In this document: in pieces, positions 1 to 10,900 of the stretch
Position numbering within the stretch: the stretch's first letter is position 1
Layout of the letters: every line of letters begins with the position of its first letter
From: Maratus speciosus
Lineage: Eukaryota; Arthropoda; Arachnida; Araneae; Salticidae
Direction of reading: 5' to 3'
Length of the DNA stretch: 64,000 nt
Assembly (NCBI GenBank): GCA_963932465.1
Contig: OZ010792.1
Coordinates: 284,625,836-284,689,835, forward strand
Made by a program: the position numbers and the translations under genes
Notes under the pieces: generated by a model
The model's database searches: none
What the model saw: only the letters and a program-made list of their open reading frames with translations
What the model was told of the DNA's origin: nothing

Positions 1-2140
1 TTTAAGAAAACTTTAAATTTGAAATGTGGTACCAAAAAATTGAAAACTGAAAAAATATTTTCTTTTTATGTATTTGACCTTGATACAAAGATTCAGGAGC
101 AGTTTTTGTTTCGTCTATATCTTAAAAAATGGCTGAGTTATAGCATTTTGAATTTCTAGCGTGGCTGACATTTTGAAAAGTCTTGATATTTGTCACGTGA
201 TAACAGGCGTATTTATGAACCGATTTGGATGTACCTTGGTGTGGACATAGTACATACAAATATCTCGATCGAGTTCGTTGGCCAGCTTCATCCACCATCT
301 TGTTTCAAAATTGCGGCCTTTAAAAAATTTTTTTTTACTTTAAAATTTAAAATGAGATACCAAAAAATTGGAAAATGAAGAAGATTTTTTTCGTATGTGT
401 TTGACCCTAATACAAAGATTCCGGAACAGTTTTCGTTTTGTCTATATCTAAAAAAATGGGTGAGTTATAACATTTTAAATTTCTATTGTGGCTGACATTT
501 TAAAACGACCTGATTTTTGTCACACTATAACAGGCGTATTTATGAACCGATTTGGATGTTACTTGGTCTGTATATAGTACATACCAATGTCTCGACCGAG
601 TTCGTTGGCCAGCTTCATTCGCCATCTTGTTTCAAAAGGGTTGCCATTTAAAAAAATTAAATTTAAAATTTAAAATGAGGTATTAAAAAATTGGAAAATG
701 AAAAAGATTTTTTATGTGTTTGGCCTTGATACAAAGATTCCGGAGCAGATTTTGTTTCTGAAAATTTGTTATTTTGTTTATATCTTAAAAAATGGTTGAA
801 TTATAGCATTTTGAATTTCTAGTTTGGCTAACATTTTGAAATGATCTTGTATTTTTCACGCGATAACACACGTATTCGCCTATTTCCACGTAAGAAGGCA
901 TGTGGATAGTATACATCAACATCTCAGCCAAATATAAGTTACTTTAAATAAAAGCAGCTTGGATAAAGATGACTAATTTCGCGAAATTCTCATTCATAAT
1001 GATTTAGTATTGATAAAAATTAGTAGTGAATCTCCTATATTCGGTTTCCACTAAATTGAGCTTTGTGTGTTTGAATAATATAAGTTGGCTTTTTAAAAAT
1101 AAGGAATTTGAAAGCTACCTCTTCCTCCCGGCACTGGCCGGAAGGACTTTTAAATTTAAAATGAGATACCAAAAATTTGGAAAATGAAAAAGGTTTCTTT
1201 CGTATGTGTTTGACATGTTAATACAAAGATTCCGGAACAGTTTTTGTTTCGTCTATATTTAAAAAAATGGCTAAGTTATAGCATTTTGAATTTCTATTGT
1301 GGCTGACATTTTAAAACGACCTGATTTTTGTCACGCGATAACAGGCGTATTTATAAACCGATTTGGATGTAATTTGGTCTGTACATAGTACATACCAATG
1401 TCTCGACCGAGTTCGTTGGCCAGCTTCATTCGCCATCTTGTTTCAAAAGGGTTGCCATTTAAAAAAACTTTAATTTAAAATTTAAAATGAGGTATTAAAA
1501 AATTGGAAAATGAAAAAGATTTTTATTTATGTGTTTGGCCTTTATACAAAGATTCCGGAGCAGTTTTGTTTCTGAAAATTTGTTCTTTTGTTTATATCTT
1601 AAAAAATGGTTGAATTATAGCACTTTGAATTTCTAGCATGGCTGACATTTTGAAAAGATCTTGTATTTGTCACGCGATAACACACGTATTCGCCTATTTA
1701 GATGTAAGAAGGCATGTGGATAGTATACATCAACATCTCGACCAAGTTCGCTGGCCAGATTCATCAGCCATCTTGTTTCATAATGGCGGCCATTAAATTA
1801 ACAAAAATATATATATGTTTAAAGTGAGGTGCAAAAAAATTAGAAATTGAAAAAGGTTTCTTTCTTAAGTATTTGACCTTGATATAAGGATTCAGGAGCA
1901 TTTTTTGTTTCTCTTTATCTTAAAAAATGGCTCAGATGTAGCATTTTCAATTTCTAATGTGGGTGACATTTTGAAAAATCTGATTTTTTGCCTGCGACAG
2001 CACTCGTATATATCAACCGATTCCGATGTGAGTGAGCATGTGCGCAGCAATTACTAAGGTCTCGACCAATTTCACTGGTTAGCCTCATCCACCATGTTGT
2101 CTTAAAATGGCAGACACTTTAAGAAATCGCCGAATTTGGC
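1..2140. repeat. Array of degenerate ~325-bp units forming the left arm of a pogo/Tigger-type element
   Basis: At least six diverged copies of one unit lie head to tail, starting near 1, 331, 656, 1150, 1470 and 1800. Each reads in the order TTTAAAATGAGATACCAAAA, ATACAAAGATTCCGGAGCAG, AAAAAATGGCTGAGTTATAG, GTGGCTGACATTTTGAAA, CACGCGATAACA, GTTCGTTGGCCAGCTTCATC and GCCATCTTGTTTCAAAATGG. The block 331-930 matches 1148-1760 closely, so a multi-unit segment was duplicated. Related units recur inverted at 3340-3700 and 4280-4520, on the other side of the transposase relic at 2473. The array therefore looks like one arm of a long inverted-repeat transposon. The left end lies outside the window. No coding capacity is seen. 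Confidence 0.8.
928..1150 (+). repeat. First copy of ~215-bp inner-arm segment
   Basis: This segment runs from AATATAAGTTACTTTAAA to CACTGGCCGGAAGGACTTTT. It is nearly identical to 2145-2356 and ends in the small hairpin CCGGCACTGGCCGG. Its presence between array units shows that the ~1.2-kb block including it was tandemly duplicated. Confidence 0.85.
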
Positions 2141-2144
2141 AGAC

Positions 2145-2356
2145 AAATATAAGTTACTTTAAAGTAAAGCAGCTTGGATAAAGCTGACTAATTTCACGAA
2201 ATTCTCATTCATTATATTGATAAAAATTAGTATTGAATCTCCTATATTCGGTTTCCACTAAATTGAGCTTCGTGTGTTTGAATAATATAAGTTGGCTTTT
2301 TTAAAATAAGGAATATGAAAGCTACCTCTTCCTCCCGGCACTGGCCGGAAGGACTT
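2145..2356 (+). repeat. Second copy of the inner-arm segment, next to the transposase relic
   Basis: It repeats 928-1150 with a few substitutions and a short deletion. The same sequence, diverged, occurs inverted at 3195-3335 (for example CAAACACACAAAATTG against the forward AGCTTTGTGTGTTTG). The two copies bracket the transposase relic like inner terminal inverted repeats. Confidence 0.8.
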
Positions 2357-2472
2357 TTTTTATTTGACGTAGCAGTATTGAACTTTCGCATATTTGTTTT
2401 TCTAAGGATAATTGTTGAAGTTATTCAATCAAGAGTCAGATTCTTACTACAGTAAAAAGTTTCAATTCTATC

Positions 2473-3090
2473 ATGTTTACAAAAAGAAAACGCATTACTC
2501 TAAGTAGAGAAGAAAAAAATCAAATCATAAATCGTGTAGAATCGGGTGTGAGCATGACAAAATTAGATAAAGAAAACGGCAATGGTATTGCAACGGTTAG
2601 TGATATGAAGAGAGATGCTGGAAAAATAAAGAAGTTTTATACGGAAATAAAAAATGGAAACTCCGCGAATTGTCGAAAAACGATGAAATAAGCAGATGAT
2701 ACAGAATTGGATTCTGCTTTGTGCAAGTGGTTTATCCCCAAAAGATGCGAAAGTGTGCTGCTTTCTGGCACTATAATTCAAGAAAAAGCTCTCATTTTAA
2801 ATTCAAAACTTGGTGGTTCCGATAATTTTAGAGCCAGTGGTGGGTGGCTCGTAAACTTTAAGCATCGTCATGGAATTCCGGAACTCAGCATTGAAGGAGA
2901 GAAATTATCGTCAAATTCAGCAGCAGCAGCCGCATTTGTTAAAGAGCTAGAAAAGTTAATTGCTGAAGAAAATCTGACAGCGGAATGAAAGATCGTGTTA
3001 CAATCCTAGCATGTACCAATGCATCAGGTTCCCATCGATTAAAATTAGCATTCGTGCTAAGAATCCCAGATGCCTCAAACATGTATTATT
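2473..3090 (+). pseudogene. pogo/Tigger-type transposase relic: N-terminal DNA-binding region plus a trace of the DDE domain
   Basis: Three pieces line up as one degraded transposase. Residues from 2473 (MFTKRKRITLSREEKNQII) match the pogo/CENP-B N-terminal helix-turn-helix. A stop at 2689-2691 interrupts the frame. 2707-2988 continues with the second CENP-B/Tc5 DNA-binding domain, recognised by SALCKWF, FRASGGWLVNFKHRHGI and the IEGEKLSSNS stretch. Just after a second stop, about 2989-3080 reads as KDRVTILACTNASGSHRLKL, which belongs well inside the DDE catalytic domain. The sequence between, including the first catalytic aspartate region, has been deleted, and the remaining DDE domain is missing. 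The protein cannot be active. It sits between inverted arms (array on the left, inverted copy from 3195). Family assignment is firm; the exact start is taken at the first ATG. Confidence 0.88.
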
Positions 3091-3194
3091 AAATAAATTA
3101 TTAAATCGTATTTGTCATTATTAAATCGTAAAAGGGGTTTCTATTTAAAGAATACTGACGGTCTGTGCCGTGAGGTAAAGCTTACTTTCACATT

Positions 3195-3335
3195 CCTTGT
3201 TTTTTTTAAATCCAGCTTATTGTACTCAAACACACAAAATTGCAGTTAGTGGAACCCGATTATAGAAAACACAATACCAGTTTTCGTCAGTAATGAATAT
3301 TAATAAGAATTTTGCCAAATTAGTCAGCTATATTC
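3195..3335 (-). repeat. Inverted copy of the inner-arm segment
   Basis: Read on the minus strand it matches 928-1150 and 2145-2356: the parts corresponding to CTGACTAATTT, GATAAAAATTAG and GGTTTCCACTAAATTGAG are recognisable. It marks the right inner arm of the pogo/Tigger-type element and is more diverged than the two left copies are from each other. Confidence 0.7.
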
Positions 3336-3339
3336 ACAT

Positions 3340-3700
3340 TGGCTTCATTTAGAGCGATCAATGTTTGATCGCCAAATGTGGCGATATCTTGAAGTGCCCG
3401 CCATATTAAAATAACACGGTAGATGAAGCCAACATGTGAACTTGTTCAGCATGTGTTCCTGTACACATGCTTCGTCAAATCCAAATCGGTTAGTAAATAT
3501 GTGTGTTATGGCACGACAAAAGTTAGATTGTTTCAGTATGTCAGCCAAATTAGAAATCCAAACTCTTATATATCAGCCATTTTTTAAGATAAAGAAGAAA
3601 CAAAAAATGCTGCAGACTCCTCATATCACGGTCAAATACTTCAGAAAAACATCTTTTTCAATTTCAATTTTTTTGTACCTCCTTTTCAATTCCTACTATT
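3340..3700 (-). repeat. Inverted ~325-bp array unit (right arm)
   Basis: On the minus strand this contains the same ordered landmarks as the 1-2140 units: a match to TTGAATTTCTAG, GGCTGACAT, CCGATTTGGAT and GCTTCATC with a degraded GCCATCTTG region. Small open reading frames here are by-products of the repeat. Confidence 0.65.
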
Positions 3701-3959
3701 AGTTCACACTCTCCCTATATTTATTTATTTATATATTTATTTATATCTATATCTTGTTCAAATTTTCAATCGTTAATAAAATACTTATTATTCATCCTAT
3801 CAAGTTGAAATAACTTTTTTTAAAACTTGTACTGGATGACAATTGATGTTAATACAGATTTTTCAAATATTAATTAATTAATTAATTTTAGTTTAATATG
3901 GGAGACAAAATGGCGGCCATTGGTTATTGAAGCATTTAATGCATCTTCATATCTATAAG

Positions 3960-4150
3960 GGGGTTACCATATGGGGGACCCTATTCTGTCGCCAAATACC
4001 GCCAAATTTGTCGCCAAATTGGCGATATATGGCCAAATTTGGCGGCCAAAATGAGTCGCCAAAAGTGACGCCAACTTGGCGATATCTCTAATATTTCGCC
4101 AAATTCCCATAGACTTCCATTGTAAACCTGCTTGCTTATAGAAAATCAAC
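3960..4150. repeat. Cluster of TCGCCAAAT/ATTTGGCGA motifs in both orientations
   Basis: Within about 150 bases the motif CGCCAAAT or its complement appears around ten times, often as small palindromes such as GCCAAATTTGGC. A short related stretch is at 3355-3392 (ATCGCCAAATGTGGCGAT). Dense inverted short repeats suggest the subterminal region of a DNA transposon. The 62-codon frame on the minus strand is a by-product of these repeats. Confidence 0.5.
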
Positions 4151-4279
4151 AAATTGAGATATTTTAATGCAACAAAAACTAATATTAGCTTAAGGGATTA
4201 TATTAATTTTTTTCTTTGATGACCTAAGTAGGAATTGACTTTAAAAACAAAATTTTTATATTACTTGTTAAATTTAAAT

Positions 4280-4525
4280 TAAAAAAAAATGTAAATGGCT
4301 GCCATTTTGAAACAAGATGGCGTATGAAGTGGTTAATGAGAGACGAAACAAAAATTCTTGTATCAAGGTCGAGCACTTAAGAAAAATATCTCTTTCAATT
4401 TCTATTTTTTGTTCCTGTTTTTAAATAAAATTTTTTTAAATTGCCGGCATTTTGAAACAAGATGGCGGATGAAGCTGGGCAACGAAATCGGTCGAGACAT
4501 TGGTATGTACCACGTACATACTATA
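4280..4525 (-). repeat. Outer inverted array unit(s), right arm
   Basis: On the minus strand this holds CATCTTGTTTCAAAATGGC, GTTCGTTGGCC-like and the TACATACCAATGTCTCGACC landmarks of the left-arm units. Two partial units are present, at 4280-4440 and 4440-4525. The symmetry with 1-2140 supports a single large element spanning from before the window to about 4530. Confidence 0.65.
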
Positions 4526-4529
4526 AGGT

Positions 4530-5300
4530 AAATACAAATACATATAAATCAACATTCGAAAGAAAGATCGTTTTGGAGTCTGGGGATCATGATCGGTGAA
4601 AATATGCCAACATTTTCTAGAATTGCTTGCCTCCAGACGACTGCAACTGGTAGCCTTTTCCTTTTTGTAATGAAAACTACCTAATAAAGAAAAAAAGATG
4701 ACTTTAATATAAGCAGCTGAAACATTGCCTTTTATGTGCTCTTGTTAAATTAATCACACTATTAAATTAAAGGACTATGGAATTTACTGGTTTAATTTTG
4801 CTACTTTATAACTTTTTTATTTTTTTCAATAAATTTTAAGTTGCACAAAATATTCAAACGTATAAAATTATATCTGGTATAAAGTACATTATTCAAGAAT
4901 TTTTTAAAAGTTTTGCTGCCTTGAACTTTCATTACTAAAACGTTAAAATTTGGTTCACATTAATTTCCACTTAATATAATAGATTATTCATTGTTCAATT
5001 TCCTATAAACCAATTCTATTGTATGAATAACAATGACATTTGCGGTACAATTCTCATTGTAGAATGGTCATTTGCGTGCATCTGAACAATATTAGATATT
5101 TGAATCACAGAGAAAGGAATTTGTAGTAACGGTTAATAACGTTAAATTTGTTAGATGATGTACTGAGTATGTTTAAGTAAAGTTGTTGGGTATGATTTAA
5201 ATAAAATGTTTTACCGTGTTTTATTAAGAAATTGAAATAATATTTAGAAGAAATAAAACGTGTTTATTTCACTATTTTGGAACATTTCACCAGTAATTTC
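4530..5300. other. AT-rich sequence with no recognised feature
   Basis: No coding frame, terminal inverted repeat or tandem repeat is evident. A few GC-richer bases near 4570-4660 (TGGGGATCATGATCGG) do not match anything else in the window. Confidence 0.6.
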
Positions 5301-5307
5301 TAAGTAT

Positions 5308-5345
5308 AGTACAGCTCCGATTATTCGACTTTTGACTTCGACAAT
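5308..5345 (+). mobile_element. Isolated Tigger-like terminus
   Basis: GTACAGCTCCGATTATTCGAC resembles the left end of the deleted Tigger at 39671 (AGAGCGCCGATTATCGGAAC) and the general CTCCGATTATCCGAA form of Tigger ends. No matching right end was found before 5730, and 5350-5730 contains no recognised gene. It may be a solo end or a chance match. Confidence 0.4.
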
Positions 5346-5734
5346 TGATACGTTAAACTGTTAATCCAAACTACGTTTTGAGAAATGTCACTGGGTAGGT
5401 GAATTCAAATTCCCAAAGGGGCTGTAAGCATCTTCATCATTCCCGCTCCACAGAGCAAGAAGAGCCTATGAAATTGTTCATGGAGCACAGCAAAGCTAGA
5501 GTTCTAGTCCCTTTTTTTAAGCGTTGTATATGGCAAATCACTATTCTCTTAGATCCCTATGCATTCTGAACGTGCTGCTGATGTAAACTAAAATGATCAT
5601 AATTTATTTAACTACACGTTTTTTATAAATCAGTCATGATGTTCATGTACCCTTCTGTAGCAGTAAGTATGGATAATCTCTAATCAATAAAACACAGTTT
5701 AGGATCATCTGTTGTAGCGTATTGTCTTACGATG

Positions 5735-5852
5735 AATTGAATATTTCCAACTGAGCGAAAAAATGCCCAAGACGGGAATATAACCCAGATACTTGACTTA
5801 CATTGTCAATGCTTTAGCATTTAAGCTACCTGGACTGACAAACGGGAGCATA
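5735..5852 (-). mobile_element. tRNA-derived SINE relic (tRNA-like head 5765-5835)
   Basis: Read on the minus strand, 5835 to 5765 folds as a 71-nt cloverleaf. The 7-bp acceptor stem is GTCCAGG with CTTGGGC (two wobble pairs). The 4-bp D stem is GCTT/AAGC, the 5-bp anticodon stem is TTGAC/GTCAA around a 7-base loop, and the T stem has four of five pairs. Base 33 is A instead of T and the T loop is not TTCRA, so this is not a functional tRNA. The 3' tail TTTTTTCGCTCAGTTGGAAA also follows the tRNA-like sequences at 56.9-57.05 kb, which identifies a repeated SINE family rather than a tRNA gene. Confidence 0.7.
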
Positions 5853-5978
5853 TTTCGTTCAGATAGCCTTATTGGTAATAACATCTGGTCTGTCATGTAG
5901 ACAGCTCAACAGAATAAACCTCAGGTAAAAGAACTCCATATAAACGATGGTATGTATGTGTATATACTATTATTTTCA

Positions 5979-6101
5979 ACACAGTCATACTGATTAGTAA
6001 AGTTATCAAACGAATTGAATATTTTCAACTGAGCGAAAAAATTCCCCAGCTCAAAATATTCAATTCGCTTGATAACTTTACCAATCGGTATGATTGTGTT
6101 A
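5979..6101. repeat. Palindrome with a SINE-tail fragment in its centre
   Basis: Arms of about 48 bases (AACACAGTCATACTGATTAG and its complement, ending AATCGGTATGATTGTGTT) enclose CAACTGAGCGAAAAAATTCC. That core is the tail sequence of the SINE relic at 5735. The arms themselves include ATTGAATATTTT, which also flanks the SINE. Confidence 0.7.
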
Positions 6102-6705
6102 AAAATTACAGCACATCTTACGATGATTGTTTCTTTAAAATATTTCTACATAATAATTAATGTATTAACTCAATACTAAATTGTACCTCCTTTTAGAAAG
6201 TGAGAAAAACCTCTCACATCCACAATCTTTAATAAGATGTGGCCGTCCCATGTTTTTAGTGTTTTTATCTTTATTATCTTCTTTTAAATACATAGATGTC
6301 TGTAATTTAAAAGTTTGTTATTTGATACTATACTTATTCTATCTCAACGATTATAACTATATTAATTACATTTTAGCATGTAATTATATTAGGACAGCTG
6401 TTGTAATGTTACAGATTTTTAAGTTAATCATTTCAGAATTAAAAAACGTCCTTAGTGGTGATGATCTTATTGGTAAAGTGAACAGTTTTCAAAGTAGTCT
6501 CTATAACTAGCTCTTGACAGAGAATTGCCCATGCAACCATTCATTGGAACATAAAAAAAAAAAAAAATCATCATTAGCTGGTATTTTTAGGCAGTGCCTA
6601 TGACGAGCAAATATTCCCCTAGAATACTTCGTATTCTGAACCCACCATTGATACAAATGAAAAATGGTTCACCTAACTTTTTTATATGCGCTGAAAAAAT
6701 AATTC
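6102..6705. other. AT-rich sequence with no recognised feature
   Basis: The 109-codon open frame at 6181-6510 is rich in I, L, Y, N and F, as expected from random AT-rich DNA, and shows no motif. I do not call it a gene. Confidence 0.6.
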
Positions 6706-6707
6706 TA

Positions 6708-7313
6708 TTAAACAAAAACCTAATTTGCAGATCAAATTAAAAAAACAAAATTTATTTCCTAAATTGTTTAAGCCCGAGAAGAGGGAGATATTAAGATATT
6801 TCATTCAATTCGTTCTACATTTAATGTTAAATTTTTGTAACCAATAAGTTAAACCAATTGAACATTAAAAAATAAAAATGAAATTCATACAATATAATAC
6901 TTAAAACACCTATATACTTAGATTCCGTTCAAATGAAATCGAAATAAATCTTAGACTTTTTTAAAGTTTTGTATTTTGCATGTACCTTATCATATTATGT
7001 ACAATCGTCATAAACATAATGCAAAATCTGCAGTACAAATATTTACAACTTAAAAATGGAAAAATTCTAAGATTTATTTCGATTTCATTTGAACGGAATC
7101 TAAGTATATAGGTGTTTTAAGTATCATATTATATGAATTTCATTTTTATTTTTTAATGTTCAATTGGTTTAACTTATTGGTTACAAAAATTTAACATTAA
7201 ATGTAGAACGAATTGAATGAAATATCTTAATATCTCCCTCTTCTCGGACTTAAACAATTTAGGAAATAAATTTTGTTTTTGTAATTTGATCTGCAAATTA
7301 GGTTTTTGTTTAA
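6708..7313. mobile_element. 606-bp foldback MITE with ~250-bp arms
   Basis: Left arm from TTAAACAAAAACCTAATTTG matches the right arm ending CAAATTAGGTTTTTGTTTAA almost base for base. The arms cover roughly 6708-6957 and 7062-7313 around a ~105-base spacer. TA dinucleotides flank both ends, which fits a TA target duplication typical of Tc1/mariner-type elements. No coding sequence is present. The close arm identity suggests either a recent insertion or arm-to-arm gene conversion. Confidence 0.85.
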
Positions 7314-7319
7314 TATGTC

Positions 7320-10000
7320 AAGTTTATTAATAACTACTTCATTCAAACGAACACATTTCAAAATTAATGGAGGGTATCATCATCAGGCTTTGATTTGTGC
7401 GATATCGCATCACAATTTGTGATGTAATTTACCTGTGTATGATTCAAAAATTTTCACGAGTGCAGTAATGAATATTGCTGTAGTTTGCACGAAAAATTCC
7501 AATCTGAACATAAAAAATCTGCTTGAAAACGTCATTTTTATTTCCACTATGACGTCATATTCATATTCTTTTTAATTCTTAAAAAAACTCTTTCAGTTTC
7601 TCAGTTTCATGTTTCACGTGAAATTCATTCAACGAAAAACAGGCAAATTATTATTACGGCTTTTGAATTATTTACAACAATGAAAAAAAAAATTAATTTT
7701 ATTACAAAATGTCCATTGAATCTCAATGAAAAAAGCGAAATTTGGAATTATTAAGAAAAATATTTGAATAATGTATATAAAAATTAGCCCATGTTACTCT
7801 CTAGATTATAATCCATCTATATGTAAAGGCATTTTATGATCCGTTTTGACTCTGACGCCTGGCAAATGTTTTTACACTTTGAATTTATAATATTATTAGA
7901 ATTAGCAAGGAATTAAAAATGAGTGGCATCAGGGACAAAAAGGTGGGAAGAAAAAATGAAAAAGTTACCATCTCCATAGGCTTTTCTATGTTAAATTAAC
8001 ATTGAGAAGTGACACTGGAAATAAATAAGTATTGCGCTGCCGCGCAATACTTAAATTAAATATCCAAGTCGAAAAAAATATATAAAAAATCAACTTCGTA
8101 TTTCGGAAGATTTCATTATCTTGAGAGAAGAACCAATCTAAAATATTAGAAGTAGACAGGTTTAAAAAATTAATAGTTCCGTAATTTATGGTAATAATGG
8201 GAATTTTTTTTTAAGAGATATTTTTGTAAATTTTGAAGCTTTTGATATTTTCTGATGTTTAATATAGATTCTTCTCTAACTGTTTTCTGAAGGTATAGGA
8301 AAGGATTCGAATCTCCCGAAAAACGACCACACTGCAGTGATTATTTATAAACGTTTATGTTATTTTGGGGCAATGTTCTCCCTTTTATTAAGGTGTACTT
8401 CAGTCACGATGTTCATTTACCGTTTATAGTTGTAAGCAACAATAATTTTAAAGATTGAAAAAAACTGAATAGTCTACTATGAAATCTCACAGTACGATCA
8501 CAGTACAGTTTTATGAAATATTTATACTACAACTTAGATATTTATCAACTGCCAATTGGACAATTTGTTGCCACCCATTTTGACATAGCAGAGACATCTC
8601 AAACATTCACATTTTTTAATGAGTCGTGCACGTTGAGCACGTTGTTTTATGCTTTTTTCCACTTTATTCTTCCTGTTTAAAAATATTAATAACTAAAAAA
8701 TTCCAAATTTTCTGTTTGATATATATTGGTTCCAGCTCAAACTGTTTTATCTCCTCATTTAGATAACGATTTTACCAAACAAGTCTTGTTTCCATCATCT
8801 ATTAAATAATTTTCCGAAATTCACATTAACTCTATACTAAATAAGTTAAAATTCTTTTTCCTGTCATTAAGTTCTGGTTGATAAGAATGTATTATTCACT
8901 AATCGATGTTTAGTAAAAACATTTTTCCATTTGCATAATGGTTTTCGCTATATGTTGTAGTTAGGTATTTGAAAAAATAAGTTTTCGGACAAACATTTTG
9001 CCAAAGTTAGATCTGTGGATTCATAGTAATAAGGCAGTAGTCAACATCTCTTGACAACATAACCATAATGCTCATACAAAATCTTGTTTTAAAGCTACAC
9101 CAAAGTATCTATGATCTAGAAGAAATCAGCATCCTGCATCTAAAGCCACATAATGTCAGCTTGTTGAACTTCTGTGTAGATTGAGAATCGCTTACCAAAC
9201 AGATGACTATTCGTATATTCTAAAAGATGAAAATCATTAACAGACTGGGCAATCCCCGATCATCGTTTGTTTTGCTCATCTCTTGCACCTTTATGAGGCC
9301 AGTGAACACGATTTAAAACTGTTTACGTGACATCACATTAGCGTCATAAAATAAAAAAAAAATCCGATGCTTGTTTATCACATTTTGCACTTCAACATTC
9401 GATCATGTTTCCGCAACTTACAACTGATATTTTGTCCCTCTGATGCATTACTTGTGCCTATTTTAATAGCACAGTGACGTGAACGATGCCTAATCCATAT
9501 CAATGTCAAAGAAAGATACATGTTCCTTTTTGTGACAAGTTGCAAATAGATAAAAAAATCGGTCATGGTGACATCACAGTGGAGTTATAAAGCGACCACC
9601 TCATAAGATTCATAATGTGAGGAATTAAAATATCAGCAGCTAATCAACATTGTGACAGTGACTGTTTGATACCAATGCAGCGTAACATCGTCTAGGTGGA
9701 TTGCCATGATGGTTAGCGCGTGGCATGTACAAAATCTTGAAATCAGGAGAATAAATACGTCGGTGAGAGCTCGTGTTACCTCCTTATATTCTGAGAGGAC
9801 ATCTTACGTCATGAATCTACCACAGGTTAAACAGATGTTGAAATATGGAAAAATGCGAGGCGAGAGAGTTTTAATCCATCCGTATCTCTCGGATGTTCCT
9901 TAGAAACACTTTTTAGAATATTACGACCAAAAAGTAAGAATTTTCTATCTTTGCAGAGAAGAACGTTCATATACTACATTGTAATATGAAGTATACTAAT
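7320..10000. other. Mostly unassigned AT-rich sequence
   Basis: I see no convincing coding sequence. A perfect 12-bp hairpin lies at about 8025-8053 (TAAGTATTGCGC, short loop, GCGCAATACTTA). The 65-codon frame at 9706-9903 is less biased in composition than its surroundings (several R, V and E) but matches no family I know. It could be an exon remnant or chance. Confidence 0.5.
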
Positions 10001-10006
10001 GTTTAA

Positions 10007-10241
10007 CGCTCTCGCTGCGTATTTTTTAAAATTAAAATAAGTTCAAAAGTTGCGCCTTTATTTTATTACATGTTTAATATCTACATAATTTTAGAGTTAA
10101 AATATGCAAAATTCTTTTGTAAAATAATTCTTTTTTTAATATAGAATTAGATCATAAAAAAAATATCCCGGAAATCGCTGGTTGTGCAAATTTTGCTATT
10201 TTTACGTTGCCTGTAAAAATCGCGGAATGCGAACGACAGGG
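10007..10241. mobile_element. Probable piggyBac-type MITE
   Basis: A 235-bp segment is flanked on both sides by TTAA (10003-10006 and 10242-10245), the piggyBac target duplication. The ends CGCTCTCGCTGCG and (complement of the right end) CCCTGTCGTTCGC are imperfect inverted repeats. There is no coding sequence. The TIR mismatch makes this less certain than the TTAA elements at 49920 and 60999. Confidence 0.6.
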
Positions 10242-10249
10242 TTAATGCT

Positions 10250-10900
10250 GTATTTCATTATAAAGAGAATTTGACTGATATTGCCATATACGAACACAAC
10301 ACTGAACTATGATAATCAAAATTTAGGAACCAAAATGGAATTCAACTATTTGAAAATCGCAAATCTGAAAAGACTTTATTTAGCTACAATGCTTAAATTT
10401 TGACTTTTTCTTAACCCCTTGAGGGGCGGTAAGATTCGCACCAGAAACTTTTAACTAAATTTTATATTTTTTACTTTGAGGCGAAAATGTTGAACAGTGA
10501 ACAGTAGGTAGTTCCAGGGGCTACCCAGTTGCGAAGCAACTCCACGCTCTGTATATGAGTAATGGTATAGTATTTCTTAGGAAAAAACAGGAAATGTTAG
10601 TCTAATTTTAGCGCAAGCACTACTATATGAGAGAGTGTCAATATTTCGCAGCATCACTGCCGAGAATCAAAGACGGAAAGAGGAGAGAAAGAACGATAAA
10701 GTCTATTTAAGCAAGTGGCTGAACTGACAGCAAATCCGAAATAGGGAGGGCGTGGCTTCAGGTAATGAAGCACGCAGTAGAGAAAAATAGTGAAAAGTGT
10801 AAAAAAAGTAGAAAGATGAAAGGTTCACGTGCTCCAACAGTCAAAGAATAGAAGGAAAGCCCAATCCTTTACCAAAAAAAAAAAAACACTTTACAGTGTA
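10250..10900. other. Unassigned sequence with a GC-richer stretch
   Basis: TTAACCCCTTGAGGGGCGGT at 10414 resembles TTGACCCCTTGAGAGGCGGT at 58285, so a shared dispersed repeat is likely. The 10620-10860 part is purine-rich. No gene is visible. Confidence 0.5.

Noticed and set aside
3964..4152. 62-codon minus-strand frame
   Set aside because: It is a translation of the CGCCAAAT repeat cluster and has no independent support.
5765..5835. Functional tRNA gene
   Set aside because: The acceptor, D and anticodon stems pair, but the T loop lacks TTC, base 33 is A, and the SINE tail follows.
6181..6510. 109-codon open frame on the plus strand
   Set aside because: Composition is dominated by L, I, Y, N and F, as in random AT-rich DNA; no motif, no ATG at the start and no supporting context.
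9706..9903. 65-codon frame with fairly even composition
   Set aside because: It begins at ATG and ends at TAG but matches nothing I know; splice sites, homologous repeats and codon pattern give no support. Kept only as a note within the unassigned region.
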